Assembly (NCBI GenBank): GCA_964247755.1 | Contig: CAXTVX010000001.1 | Location: forward strand, 434,001 to 498,000 | Direction of reading: 5' to 3' | Length of the DNA stretch: 64,000 nt | From: Lichenicola sp964247755 | Lineage (GTDB): Bacteria > Pseudomonadota > Alphaproteobacteria > Acetobacterales > Acetobacteraceae | Part shown: positions 51,966 through 61,122 of the stretch, piece by piece | How positions within the stretch are numbered: position 1 is the first letter of the stretch | Layout: each line of letters begins with the position of its first letter | Made by a program: the position numbers and the translations under genes | The notes under the pieces: generated by a model | Seen by the model: the letters and a program-made list of their open reading frames with translations, nothing else | The model's database searches: none | What the model was told of the DNA's origin: nothing

Positions 51966-54410
51966 TCAGAATTGGGAGCCGAAGCCGAATCGGAAGACCT
52001 GCTGCTTGTCGCTGGCCTGCTTCACCACCGGGATGCCGAGATCGACGTTGATCAGGCCGAACGGGCTCTTCCAGGACACGCCGACGCCGGTGCCGACGCG
52101 CGGCCGTAGGTCGTCGCCCAGGATTCCCTGGCCGGCGTTGTTGGGGAACCTGGAGAAGTCGGTGGTGATGACGCGGGCGCCGGACAGGCCGCCGACATCG
52201 ACGAAGTAGCGGCCCGACAGGCCGAGGTCGGGACCCACGGGCAGCGGGAAATTCAGCTGGCTGGACTGCGTATAGATGAAGCGGCCGCCGAGCGCGTCCG
52301 CCGCAGGATAATGGGTGGTCGGGTTGGAGTAGGGGCCGACGCCACCGTCGTAGAAGCCGCGCAGGTTGTCGCCGCCCAGGTAAAAGTTGTCGACGATGTC
52401 CTGGCGCCCGTTGGCGTAGTCGACCAAGTAGCCGGTGCCGGCCTTGAGCGAGACGGTCCAGTCGTGGTTGCCGGTGAGGTAGTCGAGCGGGATGAAGTAG
52501 GACCCGTCGATCTTGCCGCGCACGTACTTCTCGTTGCCGCCGAGCCCGGCCACGTCCACGCCCAGGGTCACCACGTAGCCGTCATGCGGCGCCAACCGGC
52601 TGTCGCGCCGATCGTAGGCCAGCGTGGTGCCGACCTGCGACAGCAGCGAGCTGCCTTCCTCCGCCTGCACGTAGAGGCTGGCCTGGGTGAAGATGTCCGA
52701 CACGCGGCGGTCGGTCAGGGTGTAGTTCCAGGACTGCGACAGGTAGCGGTTGAAGGCGTAGCCGATGCGCGCGGTGCCGCCGAGCCGGGTCTCGTAGTAG
52801 TTCTGGACGTTGGAGCTGTTGCCTTCGGTCTGGATGTCGAACAGGTCGATGCCTGCGACCATGTTGCGCCCGAGGAAGTACGGGTCGGTCAGCGAGAAGT
52901 CCACCTGGCTCTCGTACTGGGCGATGGTGCCGCTCAGGCTGGCGTCGATGCCGGAGCCGACCAGGTTGGACTGGCGGATGCCGGCGTTGCCGAGCACGCC
53001 GGCATCGGTCGAGTAGCCGCCGCCGAGCGTGATCTGGCCGGTCGGCTTCTCCGACAGGTTGGCGTTGACATTCACCCGGTCCGGGGCGGAGCCGGGCGCG
53101 GTCTCCACCGTGACGGTGTTGAAGAAGCCCAGGTCCTGCAGGCTCTGCTTGGCGCGGCGCTGCTCGGCCGGGGTGAACGGGTCGCCCTCGGCGAAGCCGA
53201 ACTGGCGCCGGATCACCCGGTCCTGGGTGATGGTGTTGCCGTTGATGTCGATGCGGTCGACATAGACGCGCGGGCCGTCGCTCACGTCGAACAGCAGGTC
53301 CACGGTGTGGTTGTCGGTGTTGCGCGCGATCTCCGGACGCACCGAGGCGAAGGGCTGGCCGCTGGCCTGCAGCCTGGTCTGCATCGCCTCGGTCACCCGC
53401 TGGACGTCGTCGCCGTTGTACCACTGGTGCTCGAACAGCCCGACCTGCGGGCGCAGGCTCTCCGAGCTGACGTGGCGCAGGGTCGACTTCACCTCGATGT
53501 GGCCGATGCGGTAGCGCGGGCCCTCGCTGATCGTGAAGGTGATCAGGAACGACTTGCGGTCGGGCGCCAGCTCGGCGGTGGCGTCGTTGACGGTGAAGTC
53601 GACATAGCCGTTGCGCAGGTAGAAGCGACGCAGCAGCTCGGAGTCGTACTTCACCCGGTCCGGGTTGTACTCGTCGGAGGTGGAGAAGAACCGGTACCAG
53701 GCGGTCTCCTTGGACGTGATCACCTGGGCCAGGCGCGCCTCGCCGAACGCCTTGTTGCCGACGAAGCTGACCTTGCGGATCAGGGTCAGCTCGCCCTCGG
53801 TGATCTGGAAGATCACGTCGACCCGGTTGTGCGACAGGCGGATGATCTGCGGCGTCACGGTGACGGCGTAGCGGCCCTTCTGGGCATACAGGTCGAGGAT
53901 CTTCTGCCGGTCGCGGCTGGCCATCTCCGGGGTGTAGACGGCGCGCGCGCGCAGCTCGATCTCCTTGCGCAGGTCCTCGTCCTTGTTGGCGTGGTTGCCC
54001 TCGAACGAGATGCGGTTGACGATCGGGTTCTCGACCACCACCACCACCAGCGTGTCGCCGTTGCGGTGCAGCGTCACGTCGCGGAACAGCCCGGTCGCGT
54101 AGAGCGTCTTCAGGCTGCGGTCGAGCTCTTCCTGGTTGAACGGCTCGCCCGCCTGCACCACCAGGTAGGACAGCACGGTGCCGGTCTCGATGCGGGAGTT
54201 GCCCTCCACCCGGATCGACCGGATGGTGCCGCCGGTCTCCGCCGGCTCCGCGGCCGGGCGATGTCCGGCGGTGCCCCGACGCGCCGGATGGTGCCGCACC
54301 GCCTGGGCTCCGGTTTCCGGAGCCGGAGCCTGCGCATCCTGCGCGGCGGCGGCGGTGGCGAAGGGAAGCAGGCAGACGGAAGCGAGCAGAGCAGAACGTT
54401 TACCGGACAA
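51966..54410 (-). CDS. bamA: Outer membrane protein assembly factor BamA
   Basis: An 814-residue Omp85 protein. The signal peptide ends about AAAAQDA. Five POTRA domains (about 60-450; for example IRSIRVEGNSRIETGTVLSYL and VYVDRIDINGNTITQDRVIRR) precede a C-terminal 16-strand barrel that ends in Phe (RFGFGSQF). The VRGY-equivalent loop is DNLRGFYDGG. It folds outer-membrane proteins. The start is TTG at 54410, with a G-rich site upstream. It lies between rseP and the Skp gene in the usual order. Confidence 0.95.
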   Translation of the reverse strand: MSGKRSALLASVCLLPFATAAAAQDAQAPAPETGAQAVRHHPARRGTAGHRPAAEPAETGGTIRSIRVEGNSRIETGTVLSYLVVQAGEPFNQEELDRSLKTLYATGLFRDVTLHRNGDTLVVVVVENPIVNRISFEGNHANKDEDLRKEIELRARAVYTPEMASRDRQKILDLYAQKGRYAVTVTPQIIRLSHNRVDVIFQITEGELTLIRKVSFVGNKAFGEARLAQVITSKETAWYRFFSTSDEYNPDRVKYDSELLRRFYLRNGYVDFTVNDATAELAPDRKSFLITFTISEGPRYRIGHIEVKSTLRHVSSESLRPQVGLFEHQWYNGDDVQRVTEAMQTRLQASGQPFASVRPEIARNTDNHTVDLLFDVSDGPRVYVDRIDINGNTITQDRVIRRQFGFAEGDPFTPAEQRRAKQSLQDLGFFNTVTVETAPGSAPDRVNVNANLSEKPTGQITLGGGYSTDAGVLGNAGIRQSNLVGSGIDASLSGTIAQYESQVDFSLTDPYFLGRNMVAGIDLFDIQTEGNSSNVQNYYETRLGGTARIGYAFNRYLSQSWNYTLTDRRVSDIFTQASLYVQAEEGSSLLSQVGTTLAYDRRDSRLAPHDGYVVTLGVDVAGLGGNEKYVRGKIDGSYFIPLDYLTGNHDWTVSLKAGTGYLVDYANGRQDIVDNFYLGGDNLRGFYDGGVGPYSNPTTHYPAADALGGRFIYTQSSQLNFPLPVGPDLGLSGRYFVDVGGLSGARVITTDFSRFPNNAGQGILGDDLRPRVGTGVGVSWKSPFGLINVDLGIPVVKQASDKQQVFRFGFGSQF

Positions 54411-54598
54411 GGCGACCCATCCCCCAGGACTGCTTTCCGAGGCCGTCTCCCCCCAATCGGGGTTCGCCGCTCGCTCGGATGCCGGCCCGTCGCCACCGGA
54501 CGATGACGCAATCGGGAGGCAGCATCCGCTGCGGCGGAGCTACCCGAATACCGAGCACCTGCGCAAGCGCAGTGCCGCGACCAACACGACCCCTCCGG

Positions 54599-55726
54599 TC
54601 ATCCGATCACGTGGCGGAGCCAGCCGAACAGGCCGAACTGGGCCAGGTCGTTGACGGTGGCGAACAGGAACACCCCGGCGATCAGGGCGAAGCCGGCGCG
54701 GAACCCCGCCTCCTGCACGCCGCGCGACACCGGCCGGCCGCGCAGCGCCTCGATCGCGTAGAACACCAGCCGCCCGCCATCGAGGATCGGCACCGGCAGC
54801 AGGTTCACCAGCCCGAGGTTGATCGACAGGATGGCCATGAAGGTCAGGAGGCTGGCGGTGCCGGCGGCGGCGAACTGCCCGGACATCTGCGCGATCCGCA
54901 GCGTGCCGCCGAGCTGGGAGGCGGCGACGTGGCCGGTGAGCATCTGCCACAGCCCGGCCACCCAGCTCACGATCACCACCGCGGTGGTGCGCACCGCCGC
55001 CACCAGCGCCTCGACCGGGCCCACGCGACGCGGCGGCGGCGGCTCCGCCATCACGCCGAGCTGCCCGGTGGTCAGCCCGCCGCCGCCATGCACCGTGCCG
55101 AGCGTGGCCGGGAGGTCGAGCGCGTGGCCGTCGCGCCGCACCTCGAGCCGCACGGTGCGGCCGGGGCTGGCGGCGATCAGCCGCTGCAGGTTGCCGAAGC
55201 TGGCGATCGGCGTTCCGTCCACCGCCTCGATCAGGTCACCCTCCTTCAGGCCGGCCCGGTCCGCGGCGCTGCCGGCCGCGATCCCGCCCACGAGGGGACG
55301 CATCATCGCCAGGTCGGACGGGTCGGCCGGTTTGCCCGCCGTCGCGAACACGGCAGCGAACAGCACCACCGCGAGCAGGAAGTTGAACACCGGGCCGGCG
55401 ACGATCACGATCGCCCGGCTCAGCACCGGCTTGTCGTGGAAGGTGCGGCCCGGCAGCCAGGCGGCGCGCATCTCCGGCGTGGCATCCTCCGGCCCCTCGA
55501 AGCCGTGCGGCTTCACGTAGCCGCCGATCGGCAGCACGCACAGGCGCCATTCGGTGCCGACCCGGTCGCGCCAGCGGAACAGCGGCTTGCCGAAGCCGAT
55601 GGAGAACACCTCGACGTGGACGCCGCGCCAGCGCGCCGCCAGGTAGTGGCCGAGCTCGTGCACGAACACCAGCACGCCGAGCACGAACAGGGCAGCGAGA
55701 ACGGTACGCAGGAAGTCGGGCAGCAT
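54599..55726 (-). CDS. rseP: RIP metalloprotease RseP (site-2 protease family)
   Basis: A 375-residue intramembrane zinc protease. HELGH (23-27) lies in the first helix, and the C-terminal NLLPVPILDGG motif supplies the Asp ligand. One PDZ domain (about 145-230: LVGGIAAGSAADRAGLKEGDL) lies between, fewer than the two of E. coli RseP. It cuts membrane-bound regulators such as anti-sigma factors. The ATG at 55726 has GGGAGG upstream. The 73 bases between it and dxr carry a tandem repeat. Confidence 0.94.
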   Translation of the reverse strand: MLPDFLRTVLAALFVLGVLVFVHELGHYLAARWRGVHVEVFSIGFGKPLFRWRDRVGTEWRLCVLPIGGYVKPHGFEGPEDATPEMRAAWLPGRTFHDKPVLSRAIVIVAGPVFNFLLAVVLFAAVFATAGKPADPSDLAMMRPLVGGIAAGSAADRAGLKEGDLIEAVDGTPIASFGNLQRLIAASPGRTVRLEVRRDGHALDLPATLGTVHGGGGLTTGQLGVMAEPPPPRRVGPVEALVAAVRTTAVVIVSWVAGLWQMLTGHVAASQLGGTLRIAQMSGQFAAAGTASLLTFMAILSINLGLVNLLPVPILDGGRLVFYAIEALRGRPVSRGVQEAGFRAGFALIAGVFLFATVNDLAQFGLFGWLRHVIG

Positions 55727-55740
55727 GGGAAGCCTCCCAG

Positions 55741-55810
55741 GGCTCAGGCAATGGGGCTCAGGCAATGGGGCTCAGGCAATGGGGCTCAGGCGGCGAGGCT
55801 CAGGCGGCGC
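55741..55810. repeat. 14-bp tandem repeat, five units, over the dxr stop codon
   Basis: Three identical units of GGCTCAGGCAATGG are followed by two variants (GGCTCAGGCGGCGA and GGCTCAGGCGGCGC). Read on the minus strand, each unit contains a TGA. The dxr stop is the TGA of the fifth unit, and the other four lie in the gap before rseP. This looks like slippage duplication of the dxr 3' end. The period is not a multiple of three. Confidence 0.92.
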
Positions 55811-56957
55811 GGCGGGAGGCGTGGGCCACGGCCTGTCGCCGCGCCTCCCCGTCCCAATGCAGCACCGCATCGAGCGTGTCGGCCGGCGGCGCCCCCAGCC
55901 GGTCCAGCACCGCCTCGACCAGACGGGCGATGTCGAGAAAGCCGATCCGCCGGTCGAGGAACGCGTCCACCGCGACCTCGTTGGCAGCGGACAGGATCGC
56001 CGGCGCCGCCCCCCCGTCGCGCAGCGCCGCACGCGCCAGGCGGAGTGCCGGGAAGCGCAGCGGGTCCGGCGCCTCGAAGTCGAGCCGCGCGATCCGCGCC
56101 AGGTCGAGGCGCGGGCTGCTGGTGGCGATGCGCGCCGGCCAGGCCAGGGCGTGGGCGATCGGGATCCGCATGTCCGCGGCACCCAGCTGCGCCAGCACGC
56201 TGCCATCGGCGTACTGCACCATCCCGTGCACCACCGATTGCGGATGCACCAGCACGTCGATCCGCTCCTCGGGCAGGCCGAAGATGCGCGCCGCCTCGAT
56301 CACCTCCAGGCCCTTGTTGAACATGGTGGCGGAGTCGATGCTGATCTTGGCGCCCATCGACCAGGTCGGGTGTCGCAGCGCCGCCTCCGGTCCTGCCGCC
56401 TCCATCTGCTCCAGGCTCGCGCTGCGGAACGGCCCGCCGGAAGCGGTGAGCACGATCTTCTCGACGGCGTGGTCCTGCCGGTCGGCCATCGCCTGGAACA
56501 CCGCGTTGTGCTCGGAATCGACCGGCAGCAGGGTGGCGCCGGCATCCCTCACCGCGCGCAGCATCACGTCGCCGGCGCAGACCAGCGCCTCCTTGTTGGC
56601 CAGCGCCACCGTGCGGCCGCCGCGGACCGCCTCGAGCGTCGGCGCCAGCCCGGCAGCACCGGTGATCGCCGCCATGGTCCAGTCCACCGGCTCGGCGGCC
56701 GCCTCGCACACGGCGGCCCGGCCTCCCGAGACGCGTATGCCGGTGCCGTCGAGCAGGCCGCGCAGCGCCGGCAGGGCGGCCTCGTCGGCGATCACCGCGT
56801 GTCCCGCCCGGAGCGCCCTCGCCTGCTCGGCGAGCCTCGCGGCATTGCGGCCGCCGACCAGCACCGCGACGCGGTAGCGCTCCGGCGCCTGCAGCAGCAG
56901 GTCGACCGTGCTGCCGCCGATGCTGCCTGTGCTGCCGAGGATCGAAACGCTCTTCAT
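55800..56957 (-). CDS. dxr: 1-deoxy-D-xylulose 5-phosphate reductoisomerase
   Basis: A 385-residue enzyme, second step of the MEP isoprenoid pathway. NADPH binds at VSILGSTGSIGGSTVDLL. The active-site segments are ALANKEALVCAG, LPVDSEHNAVFQ, TASGGPFR and MFNKGLEVIEAARIFG. It makes the precursor used by UppS two genes upstream. The start is one base after the cdsA stop. Its last codons lie in a 14-bp tandem repeat. Confidence 0.96.
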   Translation of the reverse strand: MKSVSILGSTGSIGGSTVDLLLQAPERYRVAVLVGGRNAARLAEQARALRAGHAVIADEAALPALRGLLDGTGIRVSGGRAAVCEAAAEPVDWTMAAITGAAGLAPTLEAVRGGRTVALANKEALVCAGDVMLRAVRDAGATLLPVDSEHNAVFQAMADRQDHAVEKIVLTASGGPFRSASLEQMEAAGPEAALRHPTWSMGAKISIDSATMFNKGLEVIEAARIFGLPEERIDVLVHPQSVVHGMVQYADGSVLAQLGAADMRIPIAHALAWPARIATSSPRLDLARIARLDFEAPDPLRFPALRLARAALRDGGAAPAILSAANEVAVDAFLDRRIGFLDIARLVEAVLDRLGAPPADTLDAVLHWDGEARRQAVAHASRRAA

Positions 56958-56958
56958 G

Positions 56959-57855
56959 TCAGGAGGTCCCGCGGGCTGCCGGCCCCGCCGCATGAGGAAT
57001 GTCGAAGGCATACCAGAAGCCGGCACCCTGTGGCGCCGCCAGGGAAAGCAGGGCCGCCACCGGCGCCGCGGCGAGCAGGCCGTCGAACCGGTCCAGCACG
57101 CCGCCATGGCCGGGGATCAGCCGGCCGGAATCCTTGACCCCGCTGCGCCGCTTGAACGCGCTCTCCGCAAGGTCGCCGGCCTGCGATACCAGGCCGAGCA
57201 GCAGCCCGGCGCCGAGCCCGCGCGCGGCCACCGCCGACAGCTCCGCCCCGTGCGGCACCGGCAGCAGCAGCGCCAGCACCGCGCCCGCCAGCATGGCGCC
57301 GGACAGGCCGCCCAGCGCGCCCGACCAGGTCTTGCCCGGGGAGATGCGCGGCGCCAGCTTGGCGCCGCCCAGCGCACGCCCGGCGAGATAGGCGAAGCTG
57401 TCGCTCGACCACACCACCAGCACCACGAACAGCACGCTGTCCCAGCCCGTGCCGACGGTGTACCGCAGCCACAGCAGCGCCAGCCCGGCCAGCCCGATCG
57501 TCACCGTGCCGAGGGCCACCGCCGGGCCCAGCAGCACCGGGGCCGCCAGCATCAGCACCGCCTCGATCCAGCGCCCAGGGATGAGGGCGGCGAGGCAGGC
57601 GACCGATGGCCACCCCAGGAGCACCATCGCGCGCAGGCTGCGCGTCGGATGATGCAGCAGCCCGGCCCATTCCACCCCAGCTCCTGCCAGCCCCAGCATC
57701 ACCAGCACCGCGAACAGCCAGCCGCCAGCCCAGATGCAGCCGAGCCCGACCGGCGCCAGCAGGCCTGCGGACAGCAGGCGCAGGCGCAGGTCGCGCCAGC
57801 TCCGGGAGGGAGGCGGCCCAGCCGGCTCGCCTGCCCTGGCCCCTGCCTCGGCCAC
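56959..57855 (-). CDS. cdsA: Phosphatidate cytidylyltransferase (CDP-diglyceride synthase)
   Basis: A 298-residue polytopic enzyme that makes CDP-diacylglycerol for phospholipid synthesis. The signature is RLIPGHGGVLDRFDGLL near the C-terminus, with ISPGKTWSGALGG in the middle and about eight membrane helices. The GTG at 57855 follows the uppS stop directly; there is no strong ribosome site, so translation is probably coupled. Order uppS-cdsA-dxr is standard. Confidence 0.94.
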   Translation of the reverse strand: MAEAGARAGEPAGPPPSRSWRDLRLRLLSAGLLAPVGLGCIWAGGWLFAVLVMLGLAGAGVEWAGLLHHPTRSLRAMVLLGWPSVACLAALIPGRWIEAVLMLAAPVLLGPAVALGTVTIGLAGLALLWLRYTVGTGWDSVLFVVLVVWSSDSFAYLAGRALGGAKLAPRISPGKTWSGALGGLSGAMLAGAVLALLLPVPHGAELSAVAARGLGAGLLLGLVSQAGDLAESAFKRRSGVKDSGRLIPGHGGVLDRFDGLLAAAPVAALLSLAAPQGAGFWYAFDIPHAAGPAARGTS

Positions 57856-57856
57856 C

Positions 57857-58684
57857 TCAGCCAGGACGGGCGCCGTAGCGGCGCTCGCGCCGGGTGAACT
57901 CCTCGATCGCGTCGGCCAGGTGGCGCGCCTCGAAGTCGGGCCACAGCACGTCGAGGAACACCAGCTCGGCATAGGCCGACTGCCAGAGCAGGAAGTTGGA
58001 CAGCCGGCACTCGCCGCTGGTGCGGATCACCAGGTCGGGATCCGGGATGCCGTCGGTGGACAGATGGCGGGCGAAGCCGGCCTCGTCGAGCGCGTCGGGC
58101 TGCAGGGTGCCGGCCTGGGCAGCCTCGGCGATGCGGCGCGCCGCCTGCAGGATCTCGGCACGCGCGCCGTAGGACAGCGCCACGATCAGGGTCAGCCGGG
58201 TGTTGGAGGCGGTCAGGCGCTCGGCATTGTCCAGCTCGGCGCGTATCTCGGGGCCGAACCGCTCGTGCTCGCCGATCACGCGGACCCGTACCCCTTCGCG
58301 GTGCAGCTCGGCGATCTCGCTGCGCAGGTAGTGCCGCAGCAGCGCAGTCAGGTCAGTGACCTCGTCCGCCGGACGGCGCCAGTTCTCGGAGGAGAACGCG
58401 TACAGGGTGAGCCAGCGGACGTCGTTCTCGATCGCCGCACGGATGCAGCGGCGCACCGCCTGCGCGCCGGCACGGTGACCTGCCACGCGCGGCAGCCGCC
58501 GCCCGGCAGCCCAGCGGCCGTTGCCGTCCATGATGATCGCGACATGGTCCGGACGCCGCGGGCCGCGATCGGGCACAGCGAGCGGGGGCGCAGCAAGGCT
58601 GGGCGCAGCCGGAGGCACCAGCCGGGCCGGTGCGGACGCCGGGACGGGAACGGGCTCGGTCAGGACGGTCTCCGGCTCGGCCAA
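57857..58684 (-). CDS. uppS: Isoprenyl transferase (undecaprenyl diphosphate synthase)
   Basis: A 275-residue cis-prenyltransferase that makes the C55 carrier for cell wall and LPS. Motifs are HVAIIMDGNGRWA (Asp of the active site), RVAGHRAGAQAVRR, LYAFSSENWRRP and RTSGECRLSNFLLWQSAYAEL. A Pro/Ala-rich N-terminal extension of about 40 residues precedes the catalytic domain. The start is TTG at 58684, three bases after frr. If the extension is not translated, a later start would be needed; none stands out. Confidence 0.95.
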   Translation of the reverse strand: MAEPETVLTEPVPVPASAPARLVPPAAPSLAAPPLAVPDRGPRRPDHVAIIMDGNGRWAAGRRLPRVAGHRAGAQAVRRCIRAAIENDVRWLTLYAFSSENWRRPADEVTDLTALLRHYLRSEIAELHREGVRVRVIGEHERFGPEIRAELDNAERLTASNTRLTLIVALSYGARAEILQAARRIAEAAQAGTLQPDALDEAGFARHLSTDGIPDPDLVIRTSGECRLSNFLLWQSAYAELVFLDVLWPDFEARHLADAIEEFTRRERRYGARPG

Positions 58685-58687
58685 GTA

Positions 58688-59251
58688 TCAGACCTGCCTG
58701 ATCTCGCGGTCCTTGTCCGCGAGGCTGTCATCGATCCGCTTCACATACGAGTCGGTGAGCTTCTGCACGGCATCGGACCAGTCCTTGACGTCGTCCTCGC
58801 TGATCTCGCCCTTCCTTTCCAACCCCTTGACCTGGTCCATGCCGTCGCGGCGCACGCCGCGCACCGCGATCTTGGCGTTCTCGGCGTAGCGGCCGGCCGC
58901 CTTGGCCAGCTCGACCCGGCGCTCCGCGGTCAGCATCGGGATCGGCACGCGGACGATCTGGCCGTCCGCGGACGGGTTCAGTCCGAGGCCTGCGTCGCGG
59001 ATCGCCCGCTCCACCGCGCCCACCAGGGTGCGGTCCCAGACCTGCACCGTGATCATCCGCGCTTCCGGCACCGCGATCGATCCGACCTGGGTGATCGGCA
59101 CCTCGCCGCCATAGGCCTCGACCCGCACCGGCTCCAGCAGCGCCGGGCTGGCACGGCCGCTGCGCAGGCCGGCGAAGTCGCGGCGGAGCGTTTCCAGCGC
59201 GCCGTCCATGCGTCGCGTCAGGTCCTGTGTCAGGCTGGTCTGGTCGGCCAC
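58688..59251 (-). CDS. frr: Ribosome recycling factor
   Basis: A 187-residue protein that splits post-termination ribosomes with EF-G. The three-helix bundle domain and conserved RSGRASPALLEPVRVEAYGG, GSIAVPEARMITVQVWD and LNPSADGQIVRVPIPMLT are present. The start codon is GTG at 59251. It lies 31 bases after pyrH in the common pyrH-frr-uppS order. Confidence 0.97.
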   Translation of the reverse strand: MADQTSLTQDLTRRMDGALETLRRDFAGLRSGRASPALLEPVRVEAYGGEVPITQVGSIAVPEARMITVQVWDRTLVGAVERAIRDAGLGLNPSADGQIVRVPIPMLTAERRVELAKAAGRYAENAKIAVRGVRRDGMDQVKGLERKGEISEDDVKDWSDAVQKLTDSYVKRIDDSLADKDREIRQV

Positions 59252-59282
59252 GGTTGCGAACTCCGATGACGTGCGGCGCTGG

Positions 59283-60035
59283 TCAGGCCGGGTCGACGAT
59301 CCGGGTGAAGCGGCCCTCGCCGCGCATCACCTTGGCGAAGGCCCCGTGGGCGTGGATGTTGAAGACGATGATCGGCAGGTTGTTCTCGCGCGCCAGGCTG
59401 ATCGCCGCCGCGTCCATCACGTTCAGGTCCTGCGACAGCACGTCGAGATAGCTCAGCTCCTCGAACCGCGTCGCGTCGGGATTCTTGCGCGGGTCGTCGG
59501 AATACACCCCGTCCACCTGGGTGCCCTTGAACAGGGCGGTGCAGTCCAGCTCGGCGGCGCGGAGCGCGGCCGCGGTGTCGGTGGTGAAGAACGGGTTGCC
59601 GGTGCCGGCGGCAAAGATCACCACCCGGTTCTTCTCCATGTGACGCATGGCACGGCGGCGGATGTAGGATTCCGCGATCCCCGGCATCTGGATCGCCGAC
59701 ATCACCCGGGTGTCGACGCCGACCCGCTCCAGCGCGTTCTGCATCATCAGGGCGTTGATCACGGTGGCCAGCATGCCGGCATAGTCGCCCTGCGCCCGGT
59801 CCATGCCGCGCGCCGCGGCGGCGATGCCGCGGAAGATGTTGCCGCCGCCGATCACCAGGCCGATCTCGATGCCCATGGCGTGCACGCTGGCGACGTCGGC
59901 AGCGATCGCGGACACCGTCTCGGGATCCAGGCCGAAGCTGCCCTCGCCCATCAGCGCCTCGCCGGAGACCTTCAGCAACACGCGGCGGTAGAGCGCCGGG
60001 ATCGACGGATCGGCGCTTCGGTCGGGTCCGGACAT
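59283..60035 (-). CDS. pyrH: Uridylate kinase (UMP kinase)
   Basis: A 250-residue amino acid kinase-fold enzyme making UDP from UMP. It has LLKVSGEALMGEGSFGLD, the nucleotide loop LVIGGGNIFRGIAAAARG, the UMP site AAGTGNPFFTTDTAAALR and VDGVYSDDPRKNPDA. The first 15 residues are a non-conserved extension. It is first of the large leftward cluster, with a promoter candidate about 45 bases upstream. Confidence 0.97.
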   Translation of the reverse strand: MSGPDRSADPSIPALYRRVLLKVSGEALMGEGSFGLDPETVSAIAADVASVHAMGIEIGLVIGGGNIFRGIAAAARGMDRAQGDYAGMLATVINALMMQNALERVGVDTRVMSAIQMPGIAESYIRRRAMRHMEKNRVVIFAAGTGNPFFTTDTAAALRAAELDCTALFKGTQVDGVYSDDPRKNPDATRFEELSYLDVLSQDLNVMDAAAISLARENNLPIIVFNIHAHGAFAKVMRGEGRFTRIVDPA

Positions 60036-60085
60036 CGATCCTCGCGGCGTGGCGGCCCATCCGGGACGGCCCGGTCGGCGCGCCC

Positions 60086-60114
60086 CTCATAATGCCCAGG
60101 CTGGGCGCCCACAA
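60086..60114 (-). promoter_or_regulatory. Candidate sigma-70 promoter for pyrH
   Basis: The minus strand has TTGTGG, 17 bases, TATGAG, ending about 50 bases before the pyrH start. The -10 and spacing are good and the -35 is fair. It would drive pyrH-frr-uppS-cdsA-dxr and perhaps further genes. Confidence 0.5.
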
Positions 60115-60314
60115 GCGCCGTGATGCCTAGTCGGCCGGGCACGCCAGCCGGTGCCGCGGGCGAGAAAGCCAGCCGGCTCGTTTGTCGCAGCGTCCGCCTT
60201 CGACCCGGGGCGCGTGAAGGGACGGCACCTCCAGGCCTTCATCACCGCTTCTTCTGCCTCCATCGACGCTTGGCAGGACGCGCAGGCAGTGTAGGAACGG
60301 ATCGGCAAGGCAGC

Positions 60315-61115
60315 ATGCCGCTCCTGCAACGAAGGCTGGTGATGCGGGACGACGAGGGTGGCGAGACAGCCCTTGTGGAGGCACTGGTCAGCGCCAGACG
60401 CATCTGCAAGTCTTTCGGGACCAAGCAGGTCCTCTCGGACCTGACGTTCTCCATCCCGTCCGGCCGCGTCTGCGGCCTCCTGGGACCGAACGGCGCCGGC
60501 AAGACGACGCTGTTCCGCCTGCTGAACGGCCTGCTGCAAGCCAGCAGCGGCGAAATCAGGGTGGCTGGCCGGGACGCCTTCACCGACCGGGTCCAGGTCA
60601 TGCGTCTGGTCGGCTTCCTACCGGACGAGCCGGTATTCTATTCCTACCTGTCGGGCCGCGAGATCCTGGAGCTGAGTGCCGCCATGCACGGGCTGGACGT
60701 GGCGATAACGCTTGAGCGGATGGCGCCGGTGATCGCGCAGCTCCGCATGGCGGACGACCTCGGGAACTACGCCGAGGACTATTCGCGCGGCATGAAGAAG
60801 AAGCTGGGCCTGCTGCTGGCCCTGCTGCACCAGCCGCGCCTGCTGGTGCTGGACGAACCGACCAACGGCCTGGACGTCGAGGCCATCCACCTCTTCTACG
60901 ACCTGATCCTTGCCGAGGCAGGCCGGGGCACCACCGTGCTGTTCTCGACCCACCTGATGGATCACGTCGCCCGGCTGTGCTCGCACGTCATCGTCATCAA
61001 CGAGGGCAGGATGGTGACGGAAGGAGCGCTGGACGAGCTGCGTGCCCGGCATGGCGGTGCCAGCCTGGAGGACGTGTTCCTCCGGCTCACGGCGCGGCCG
61101 GCCCAAGGACGATGA
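60315..61115 (+). CDS. ABC transporter ATP-binding protein (partner of the permease/CPBP fusion)
   Basis: A 266-residue ABC ATPase. Walker A is GPNGAGKTTL (57-66), the signature YSRGMKKKL (156-164, the form used by NatA/CcmA-like ABC-2 ATPases), Walker B LLVLDEPTNGLD, and the switch His is in STHLMDHV. The C-terminal helix SLEDVFLRLTARP is typical of ABC-2 exporters. The ATG at 60315 has AAGG five bases upstream; ATG 60342 is possible. The permease gene starts 7 bases after its stop, so they form one transporter. Substrate unknown. Confidence 0.88.
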   Translation: MPLLQRRLVMRDDEGGETALVEALVSARRICKSFGTKQVLSDLTFSIPSGRVCGLLGPNGAGKTTLFRLLNGLLQASSGEIRVAGRDAFTDRVQVMRLVGFLPDEPVFYSYLSGREILELSAAMHGLDVAITLERMAPVIAQLRMADDLGNYAEDYSRGMKKKLGLLLALLHQPRLLVLDEPTNGLDVEAIHLFYDLILAEAGRGTTVLFSTHLMDHVARLCSHVIVINEGRMVTEGALDELRARHGGASLEDVFLRLTARPAQGR

Positions 61116-61122
61116 CGATCGG

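Noticed and set aside
52311..54506. A 731-codon rightward open frame opposite bamA
   Set aside because: It mirrors the BamA codons, is Val/Asp/Gly/His-rich and shows no motif. BamA on the other strand is certain.
55741..55810. The 14-bp repeat as a CRISPR array
   Set aside because: Units are directly adjacent with no spacers, too short for CRISPR repeats, and there are no cas genes nearby.
60120..60314. A longer N-terminus or a small peptide gene before the ABC ATPase
   Set aside because: The residues are Arg/Pro/Gly-rich without a leader-peptide pattern or ribosome site. The ATP-binding protein aligns from 60315.
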